DNA from: an uncultured Clostridia bacterium
GTDB lineage: Bacteria > Bacillota > Clostridia > Oscillospirales > Acutalibacteraceae
DNA length: 6,349 nucleotides
Assembly (NCBI GenBank): GCA_946409885.1
Contig: CAMJYF010000118.1
Location: 1-6,349 of the forward strand
Direction: 5' to 3'
Shown: one piece after another, positions 1-5,147 of the stretch
Numbering within the stretch: the stretch's first letter is position 1
How the letters are laid out: every line of letters starts with the position of its first letter
The notes under the pieces: generated by a model
Databases searched by the model: none
What the model was told of the DNA's origin: nothing
The model's input: the letters and a program-made list of their open reading frames with translations, nothing else
Translations under genes and position numbers: made by a program

Positions 1-1
1 G

Positions 2-1447
2 CACGAGTGGTACTGGGCCGGCAAGTGGTACGTGCGCAACACCGTCTTCCACGAGGGCGAGGAGCTGCCGGAGATCCCCGAGGACCAGATCCTGCCCAAC
101 AACCTGCAGGACGCGGATCCCGAAAAGACCTACAAGACCTACGAAATCAACTACACCTGGGTGCCCTCCGACGGCAGCGGCGCGCTGTATCAGATCCCGG
201 TCATCAAGAGCGCCACGCTCCCCTACGGTACCTATACGGTGGTGGTCACCGCAGCCTACGCAACCTTCTTTGACCACACCGCGCCGGTGAACCCGGCCAC
301 GGGCAAAAAGGATTACTCCAACGGCAATTACGACTTCTATTTCGACGCGGTGCGCACCTACGCCCCGGCGGCGGATTACGAAGGCTACAACAGAGAGTTC
401 TACACCAAGGACGGCGAGGGCTGGCCCCAGTTCATTGAGCTGCGCAAGAACATCATCAGCGGCGCGGACGCCGAAAAGGGCAGCTCCCGCATCAGCGGCG
501 CCATCTTCTTCGATTCCATGGCCGCCGACAAGGACGAGGGCAGCGACCTGACCGACTACGTGAGCTACGGCCCCGACAACGAGGTCTATCTGGCCCCCGG
601 CCAGTCCATCTCCTTCGCGCTGCAGTGCGTGAACAACGGCAAGGCCATCGACACGGTGCAGATCGGCGCCAAGAAGCTGACCGGCGAAACGGTGCGGCTG
701 ACGGCCTCCCACACCGCCGTTGACGACGAGCAGGAGGATCTGCGGACCATAGAGATCGTGTCCTCCTCCGATATGTTCTACAACGTGGGCGACGGCCTGA
801 ACTGGAAGGACGACGTGAGCGATATCGTCACCCTGACCAACGTGGGCCAGGCGACGGTGTCCATCACCAACGTGAAGATCACCTACAAGGAGATCATCAG
901 CGTGAAAGCCTCCCTGGCCCCCATGAGCCGCCGGATGGTCAGACGGGCCGCCTCCGCGGGAGACGCCGCCTACCTGGCAAGCCTCTCCGAGTGCTTCCAC
1001 CGGTACGCGTACACGGTGACCGCCGTGCCGACGGAAACCGAAGGCGGCGTGATCACCGCCCGGTGCTCCGATTGCGGCGAAACCTATGAGATCGCCCTGC
1101 CCGCGCTGACCGGGGACGGCTATGAGATCGGCGGCATGTTCGCCGCCACCCCCGAAAAGGACGGCTGGGTGGAATACACCTGGAAAGCGGACGCGGACGG
1201 CGTGACGGCCTCCTTCCGCGTGACCATACCCGCCTTTGGCGAGTACCTCTGGGCCACCGGCGACGGCGTGGATCCCTCGGAATTTGAGGACCCGGCGACG
1301 GCAGGCGGCGAAGAACCGGGGACCGGCGAAGAACAGGGCGGCTCCGGTACGGGAGCGCAGCAGAACGCGCGGGGCTTTGTCGACAGCATTCTGGCGTTCT
1401 TCCGCAAGATCATCGCGGTGCTTTCCAGATTGTTCGGAAAGGGATGA
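2..1447 (+). CDS. C-terminal part of a large secreted/surface protein, 5' truncated
   Basis: The frame is open from base 2 (HEWYWAGKWYVRNT...), so the gene starts before the window; the GTG at 32 is an internal Val. The visible 481 residues are acidic, aromatic and rich in beta-type sequence, as in multidomain extracellular proteins of gut Clostridia. An early segment (about residues 100-210) contains 'YDFYFDAVRTYAP' and later 'SYGPDNEVYLAPGQSISF'; I associate this combination with large uncharacterised secreted Clostridia proteins. Around nt 995-1100 lies a C-x-H ... C-x-x-C-G-x-x-Y module (ECFHRYAYT, CSDCGETYEIALPAL) like the small putative metal-binding repeats of such proteins. A Gly/Glu/Thr linker (nt about 1280-1371) precedes a C-terminal helix with alternating hydrophobic and basic residues (FFRKIIAVLSRLFGKG). 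No LPXTG motif is seen. The stop lies 6 bp before the next gene, so the two are probably co-transcribed. Function is unknown; extracellular location is inferred. Confidence 0.8.
   Translation, partial: HEWYWAGKWYVRNTVFHEGEELPEIPEDQILPNNLQDADPEKTYKTYEINYTWVPSDGSGALYQIPVIKSATLPYGTYTVVVTAAYATFFDHTAPVNPATGKKDYSNGNYDFYFDAVRTYAPAADYEGYNREFYTKDGEGWPQFIELRKNIISGADAEKGSSRISGAIFFDSMAADKDEGSDLTDYVSYGPDNEVYLAPGQSISFALQCVNNGKAIDTVQIGAKKLTGETVRLTASHTAVDDEQEDLRTIEIVSSSDMFYNVGDGLNWKDDVSDIVTLTNVGQATVSITNVKITYKEIISVKASLAPMSRRMVRRAASAGDAAYLASLSECFHRYAYTVTAVPTETEGGVITARCSDCGETYEIALPALTGDGYEIGGMFAATPEKDGWVEYTWKADADGVTASFRVTIPAFGEYLWATGDGVDPSEFEDPATAGGEEPGTGEEQGGSGTGAQQNARGFVDSILAFFRKIIAVLSRLFGKG
1436..1443 (+). 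promoter_or_regulatory. Ribosome binding site for the 80-aa peptide gene
   Basis: GGAAAGGG inside the last codons of the upstream gene lies 10 nt before the GTG at 1454. It supports this GTG as the start; the next in-frame Met is residue 33, with no comparable site noted. The ATG at 1444, overlapping the upstream stop, is in another frame. Confidence 0.6.
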
Positions 1448-1453
1448 CGGACA

Positions 1454-1696
1454 GTGAAAAAAGGTTATCGCAAACCGGCGATCCGCTTTGAGGCGCTTTC
1501 GATCGGTTCCTCCGTGTCCTCCAGCTGCGAGGGTATCGCGAATTTCGCCATGGGGCTGTGCTCCATCACCATCGACGTGGGATTTGAGATGAATATCTAC
1601 CAGGACGAGGCCATCTGCGAATACACCGGCCCGGACGTCGACGATATGATCTGCTACCATGCGCCCGCCGACAACAACAATATATTCACCTCCTGA
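1454..1696 (+). CDS. Small cysteine-containing peptide, MKKxYxKPxIxFE type
   Basis: This is an 80-residue acidic peptide with a GTG start, preceded by a purine-rich ribosome binding site. It opens MKKGYRKPAIRFEAL, then has a Ser-rich patch ending in Ser-Cys-Glu (SSVSSSCEG, residues 19-27). Cysteines are at 25, 36, 55 and 67, and the C-terminus is CYHAPADNNNIFTS. From memory, gut Clostridia carry many short uncharacterised ORFs with a 'KP.I.FE.F.L...IA..CE' head and a 'CYH.P.D...IF.S' tail, so I place it in that group. There is no transmembrane helix or classical signal peptide. A conserved leader-like head followed by a variable Cys-bearing core resembles a RiPP precursor, but no modifying enzyme or transporter gene is visible here. 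The gene follows the large secreted protein by 6 bp and is followed by a terminator, so the two likely form an operon end. It could equally be a small structural or metal-binding protein. Function unknown. Confidence 0.75.
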   Translation: MKKGYRKPAIRFEALSIGSSVSSSCEGIANFAMGLCSITIDVGFEMNIYQDEAICEYTGPDVDDMICYHAPADNNNIFTS

Positions 1697-1713
1697 ACAG
1701 GAGCGGAAGTCAG

Positions 1714-1742
1714 GCTGCCGGAGACAGACCGGCAGCTTTTTT
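1714..1742 (+). terminator. Rho-independent terminator after the peptide gene
   Basis: A perfect 8-bp stem, GCTGCCGG (1714-1721) with CCGGCAGC (1729-1736), has a 7-nt loop and is followed at once by six T (1737-1742). It starts 17 bp after the peptide stop codon and closes the + strand unit of the large secreted protein and the peptide. Confidence 0.9.
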
Positions 1743-1762
1743 CTGTATGTGGAAGACGCCCT

Positions 1763-1796
1763 CTCCCCTTCCGGCAGAAAAAGGGGGGTTGTTTTT
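1763..1796 (+). terminator. Possible second, weaker terminator hairpin
   Basis: CTCCCCTT (1763-1770) pairs with AAGGGGGG (1781-1788) through 8 positions, one of them a T-G wobble, over a 10-nt loop. The tail is TTGTTTTT (1789-1796). It is a plausible backup to the terminator at 1714-1742, insulating the HAD gene from read-through. The interrupted T tract and large loop make it less certain. The 200-bp gap 1697-1897 otherwise holds the first terminator and the HAD promoter. Confidence 0.4.
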
Positions 1797-1828
1797 GAAA
1801 AAGAACCCGGCAAATCCCTTCGGGCCGG

Positions 1829-1857
1829 TTGAAAACGGTCCGGGTTTATGATAGACT
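1829..1857 (+). promoter_or_regulatory. Sigma-A-type promoter for the HAD phosphatase gene
   Basis: A -35 TTGAAA (1829-1834) and a -10 TAGACT (1852-1857) are separated by exactly 17 bp, and a TG sits in the extended -10 position (TGA at 1849-1851). Transcription would begin near 1864, giving a leader of about 34 nt. The inverted repeat AACCCGG (1804-1810) / CCGGGTT (1840-1846) brackets the -35 box and could be an operator, though this is speculative. Confidence 0.65.
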
Positions 1858-1878
1858 GATAGCAAAACAGAACAGCAC

Positions 1879-1887
1879 AGGGAAAGG
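1879..1887 (+). promoter_or_regulatory. Ribosome binding site fixing the HAD gene start
   Basis: AGGGAAAGG lies 10 nt before the ATG at 1898. It supports 1898 rather than the in-frame TTG at 1829, which is the -35 box of the likely promoter. Confidence 0.7.
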
Positions 1888-1897
1888 AAACACAGTT

Positions 1898-3073
1898 ATG
1901 AGCAAAAAAAATAAGGCGCTGTTAGCGATCGCCTTTCTGATCTGCATTGCCCTCACCGCCGCCGTGACTTACTTTCTGACAGAGCGTACCCCCACCGGGA
2001 CAAAACCGGCTGCGCCGGCAGAGGCAGCCACCGGCGCGGCCGAAGCCGCAACCGGCAAGGACGTCGACCTGGCCGCGGCCTTCCCCTCCTGGCGTCCGGA
2101 CAGCGCCTCGCTGGGGGAGCTGGTCGCCTTTGTTACGGACTGCACCGATCCGTCCAGCCCCAACTATCTGGAGCCCGTGGACCGGATCGCGACCCTTGAT
2201 ATGGACGGCACCATCCTCTGTGAGAAAGCGCCGGTCTACATCGATTACTGCCTGACCATGTACCGGGTGCTGGACGATCCCACGTTTCAGGCCACGGAGG
2301 AAGAGCGCGACGCCATGCAGCAGGTCCGCGACCACGCCTATGCCTACGGCGAAACCTTCCATCCCGAGGGGATCACAAAGGACGATCTGGTGGCTTCTGC
2401 CTTTGCCGGTATGACGCCGGAGGAATTCCGCGCCTACGTGGCGGATTTTGCCGACAAAACACCCGTGGTGGGCTTTGACGGCATGACCTACGGTCAGTCT
2501 TTTTACAAACCCATGCTGGAGGTGTTCGACTACCTGAAAGCCAACGACTTTGCCGTGTGGATGGTCTCCGCCTGCGAGCGCGAAGTGGTGCGGGCGCTGG
2601 TGGAACGGTACGGCATCCCGCTGGACCACGTGATCGCCACCGACGTACCCTATGAGGCCTCCGGCAAGGGCGACAGCGTCGCCGACGACTATAATATGGA
2701 TAAAGACGAAGTAATACTGCTTGGCGCGCCGCTGGACGAGGTGGAATGCGGCAAATCCGGAAAGGCCGCCGCCATCGCAAGGGAGATCGGCAAGCGGCCC
2801 GTGCTCGCCTTTGGCAACAGTTCGGGGGATTTCTCGATGCTCAATTACGCCGAGGGAAACCCCAACCATGAGGGCAAGGGCTTTTTGGTGGTGTGCGACG
2901 ATACAAAACGGGAATACGGCAGCGCGGAAAAAGCCGCCGAGTATTATGCCGAAGTGGAAAAGCAGGACTGGACGGCCTTTTCGATGGCCAACGACTGGAA
3001 AACCATCTATGACAGCGGCGTACAGAAGACCGCGCTGCCCGGCGGCGAAGAGGCGCTTCAGGACGCCGCCTGA
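1898..3073 (+). CDS. Membrane-anchored extracytoplasmic HAD-superfamily phosphatase
   Basis: The protein is 391 aa. Residues 1-5 (MSKKN) are basic and about 7-27 form one hydrophobic segment (ALLAIAFLICIAL...TYFL), either a signal anchor or an uncleaved signal peptide. An Ala/Thr/Pro/Glu-rich linker (about 31-55) leads to the catalytic domain. All HAD motifs can be seen: motif I DMDGT (101-105; Asp101 nucleophile and Asp103 acid/base by family knowledge), motif II at Ser224 (WMVSACE), motif III at Lys286 or Lys289 (CGKSGKAAAI), and motif IV GNSSGDFSML (306-315, Asp311). A helical insert of about 110 residues between motifs I and II looks like a C1-type cap. The overall pattern is phosphoserine-phosphatase-like, and hydrolysis of a phosphate ester outside the membrane is inferred. 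The substrate is unknown; the DxDGT motif fits a phosphatase better than a dehalogenase. The gene is monocistronic by context, with its own promoter and a convergent neighbour 38 bp away. Confidence 0.88.
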   Translation: MSKKNKALLAIAFLICIALTAAVTYFLTERTPTGTKPAAPAEAATGAAEAATGKDVDLAAAFPSWRPDSASLGELVAFVTDCTDPSSPNYLEPVDRIATLDMDGTILCEKAPVYIDYCLTMYRVLDDPTFQATEEERDAMQQVRDHAYAYGETFHPEGITKDDLVASAFAGMTPEEFRAYVADFADKTPVVGFDGMTYGQSFYKPMLEVFDYLKANDFAVWMVSACEREVVRALVERYGIPLDHVIATDVPYEASGKGDSVADDYNMDKDEVILLGAPLDEVECGKSGKAAAIAREIGKRPVLAFGNSSGDFSMLNYAEGNPNHEGKGFLVVCDDTKREYGSAEKAAEYYAEVEKQDWTAFSMANDWKTIYDSGVQKTALPGGEEALQDAA

Positions 3074-3111
3074 CCGCCTCCTCTCCCGCAGCCCGGAAAA
3101 GAGGACATCAT

Positions 3112-5073
3112 TTATCTGAAACGATCCGCCAAAAACGCGCGCGTCCAACCGGCGTCCGCGGTCACGTACCGGCTGTTGGGGAGGGGGACGATGCCGTTGG
3201 CCGGGTCGGCCAGCTGCGCCTCCGTGAAAAAATCCCGGAAGACGGTGCAGACGCCTCCCTCTACGGGAAGAAAGCTGCGGGCCGCGTGGCCGGTGATGGC
3301 GTCCGCCATACGCAGGGCGGGGTCGCTGACGCTGTCGGGAGAAAGCCGCTTGGCATTCGCAAAATACGTTTCATCCAGCAGCCAGCAGTTCAGGAACCAG
3401 TATTCCTTTCCCTCCTCCACACCGTAGGGCACGCCTTCGTACCGGAACGCGCCGTCGGGATACAGCAGGGTGACGGTCTCTTTTCCCTCCGCGCCGCAAA
3501 GATCGTCCGTCACATCCACGGTCAGGAGCGCGCGGTCAAAGGGGCCGCGCGGTTCCCCGTTTTCATCCCGCCATTCGGTCTGAAAGGAGCGGATCTCCCG
3601 GATCACGCCGCGAAAGGTGCAGGCGTGATAGACGTTGCCTTTGCTGTCCTCCGGAGAGAAAAAGCGTTCTCTGTCAAACGGCCCGAAGGTGACGAAGGTA
3701 ACGCCGTTCTGCTCCGCGCCGGGCGTCTCCGTCCGTGCGCGGGACGGCGTGTCGGCGACGGTCAGCGTGACCGTGAGCTCCCTGAGCGCTTCCGTTTCCC
3801 ACGAGCGCTTCAGCCGGAAGCGGAAGGTATAAGTGCCGGGTTTTTCCGGGATGAAGGTATACTGCTGCAGGGACGGGGCCCCGACGACGGTATCGTCCGG
3901 GTATTTCACGAACCACTCCCGCAGGGAGGTCCCCTCCTCTGCCTCATACGTCCAAAGGTAACCCCCGTCCTGCGCGTTTTTCAGCGAGAAGACGAAGGGG
4001 TTATCCCCTTTTTGCAGCGTGACGGCGGTATCCTCCGTCAGCAGCAGGCTGTAAGCATACGCCCACTCATAGAGATTTCCCTCCAGCGCAACGGGGGGCA
4101 GCTCGTCAAACAGCACCGGCTCGCCCATGCGGCAGTCAAAGGATCGGCAGGCGGCCGTCACCTCTTTGGCCACCGGCGTAAAGACCAGCCAGCAGCCCAG
4201 GTCGGCGGTGCCGCCGGAATCCGTCTGCCAGGCGGAGCAGACCGTCAGCGTCAGCGCGCCGTCCTTTACAGTGGGGCGGTACACGGTCTGCAAATAGCTG
4301 CCGCTGCCCTCCTCCTTATAGCAGATCAGCAGGTCGTTTTCCGCAAAGAACGCTTCATTGTAACGCGCAAGAAACGCCAACACTTTGGCGTCCACCGGTT
4401 CCACCCGCATTTCCCAGTCGCTGAGCCTTAATTCTTGCTCATGCTCCGCCTGACGAAACGCACGGATCCATTGTTCCAGCGCTTCCGCAGAGTCGACGCG
4501 CCACAGGGGAAGGTGGACGTCCTTGACGAAGCGATTCGTCACCCGGTCCGCGTTCGCCTCCAGCGGCTTCAGCGCGCCCAGCTTGTCGTATTCGTAGTCC
4601 AGACCGCTGGTGCGCAGCCGGTACACGCCCCAGGCCGCGTCCGGCAGCCGGTAGCCATCCAGCCCCACGGCGGCCCGTAAAATCAGACGGGCGTCCGCCG
4701 GGGTGGCCGCGCCGTCCCCGTCCCGGTCCACCCGCCAGAGGACAATGTGCTGGTTCAGGTCAGGCTCCAGCTCCTGCGTCAGGCCCACGGCGTACCGCAG
4801 CGCCAGACGGGCGTCGGCGGGCTCCAGGTCGCCGCTGCCGTCCAGATCGCCGATCACGGGCATGGGAGCCGCGGCGTAAACCGGCCCGTTCCCAGGGACC
4901 GTATCCCAGAAGGAGCGGATCTCTTTCCCGTCGGTGTCGGTGGCGGCGTCGGTTATCGTCGCGGCGTCGGTGGGTGTGGCGGCGGGGTTCCCTGCCAGCG
5001 CCGCCACGGAAAACACGGCAGCAGCAACCAATGAGACAAATAGTACAATAAAGAGCAAATGCTTTTTTGACAT
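3112..5073 (-). CDS. Secreted dockerin protein with PrcB-like and chagasin-like domains (long paralogue)
   Basis: This complete 653-aa protein starts at an ATG with GGAGG 8 nt upstream. Residues 1-28 form a signal peptide (MSKKH, then LLFIVLFVSL... to ALA), with no lipobox Cys. A Thr/Asp/Ala linker (about 29-49) follows. The dockerin-type pair of F-hand repeats spans about 73-138: DLDGSGDLEPAD (77-88) and DRDGDGAATPAD (116-127), each followed by the ADARLxLRxAVGL helix. Residues about 150-320 form a middle domain. Its 'FFAENDLLICYKEEGSGSY', 'DGALTLTV' and 'DLGCWLVFTPVAKE' resemble PrcB-C-type protease-complex domains (inferred). Residues about 345-440 look like a chagasin/I42 inhibitor domain: NAQDGGYLW (367-374 region), VGAPSLQQYTF (397-407), KPGTYTFRFRLKRSWE (411-426). 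A further ~200-aa C-terminal region (about 450-653) has beta-rich 'TFRGVIREIRSF', 'LLTVDVTDDL' and 'GKEYWFLNCWLL', reminiscent of OB-like secreted domains. Likely role: an extracellular, scaffold-docked protease modulator. Biochemical activity is untested. Confidence 0.82.
   Translation of the reverse strand: MSKKHLLFIVLFVSLVAAAVFSVAALAGNPAATPTDAATITDAATDTDGKEIRSFWDTVPGNGPVYAAAPMPVIGDLDGSGDLEPADARLALRYAVGLTQELEPDLNQHIVLWRVDRDGDGAATPADARLILRAAVGLDGYRLPDAAWGVYRLRTSGLDYEYDKLGALKPLEANADRVTNRFVKDVHLPLWRVDSAEALEQWIRAFRQAEHEQELRLSDWEMRVEPVDAKVLAFLARYNEAFFAENDLLICYKEEGSGSYLQTVYRPTVKDGALTLTVCSAWQTDSGGTADLGCWLVFTPVAKEVTAACRSFDCRMGEPVLFDELPPVALEGNLYEWAYAYSLLLTEDTAVTLQKGDNPFVFSLKNAQDGGYLWTYEAEEGTSLREWFVKYPDDTVVGAPSLQQYTFIPEKPGTYTFRFRLKRSWETEALRELTVTLTVADTPSRARTETPGAEQNGVTFVTFGPFDRERFFSPEDSKGNVYHACTFRGVIREIRSFQTEWRDENGEPRGPFDRALLTVDVTDDLCGAEGKETVTLLYPDGAFRYEGVPYGVEEGKEYWFLNCWLLDETYFANAKRLSPDSVSDPALRMADAITGHAARSFLPVEGGVCTVFRDFFTEAQLADPANGIVPLPNSRYVTADAGWTRAFLADRFR
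3771..4976 (-). repeat. Copy A of the tandem gene duplication
   Basis: This segment aligns with 5168-6349 in the same orientation. The 24-bp length difference is fully explained by three in-frame indels: 18 bp extra in the signal/dockerin linker, 12 bp extra between the dockerin repeats, and 6 bp missing near 4436. Homology stops abruptly at the 3' end of the chagasin-like domain. The other end is set by the window edge, so the real duplication is probably longer. Confidence 0.9.
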
Positions 5074-5081
5074 GGTATTAT

Positions 5082-5086
5082 CCTCC
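5082..5086 (-). promoter_or_regulatory. Ribosome binding site of the long dockerin paralogue
   Basis: GGAGG on the minus strand with 8 nt to the ATG (5073-5071) is a near-ideal Shine-Dalgarno sequence. It fixes the start and gives the MSKKH signal peptide. Confidence 0.85.
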
Positions 5087-5102
5087 AGAAATTGGGATTG
5101 TC

Positions 5103-5135
5103 GAGGTACCTCTGTAGGGGCGGCCCGTCCCTACA
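5103..5135. repeat. Two adjacent palindromes between the tandem dockerin genes
   Basis: The 74-bp gap holds a perfect 10-bp palindrome GAGGTACCTC (5103-5112). Immediately beside it is a hairpin, TGTAGGG (5113-5119) with CCCTACA (5129-5135), whose inner bases (GCGGCCCGT) can extend the stem with one G-T wobble. No T run follows on the minus strand, so it is a poor terminator there. The sequence style 'TGTAGGGGCGGCCC...' recalls short dispersed repeats of gut Clostridia, which I cannot verify from one window. It may be an mRNA processing or stability element, or a remnant of a small mobile repeat. Confidence 0.5.
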
Positions 5136-5147
5136 CCCCTGCAAATC

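Noticed and set aside
1444..1446. ATG overlapping the stop of the large secreted protein gene as start of the peptide
   Set aside because: It is out of frame with the peptide ORF, whose GTG at 1454 has the ribosome binding site and gives the expected MKK head.
3074..3111. Bidirectional terminator between the convergent HAD and dockerin genes
   Set aside because: Only a 5-bp CCTCT/AGAGG pairing with no T tract was found in the 38-bp gap; termination may lie elsewhere or be factor-dependent.
1922..3148. Long open frame (about 400 codons) on the minus strand across the HAD gene
   Set aside because: It is antisense to a gene with intact HAD motifs, a promoter and a ribosome binding site; its product has no recognisable domain and is a by-product of the third-position GC bias.
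3286..4431. Long open frame (about 380 codons) on the plus strand across the dockerin gene
   Set aside because: It is the shadow of the minus-strand dockerin gene. A matching shorter shadow appears opposite the second copy, as expected from duplicated DNA, and the product looks like low-complexity Arg/Gly/Gln-rich sequence.
5077..5104. TCGACA-N16-GATAAT promoter on the minus strand before the long dockerin gene
   Set aside because: The -10 box overlaps the GGAGG site and transcription would start at the ATG itself, which is incompatible with using that strong ribosome binding site.
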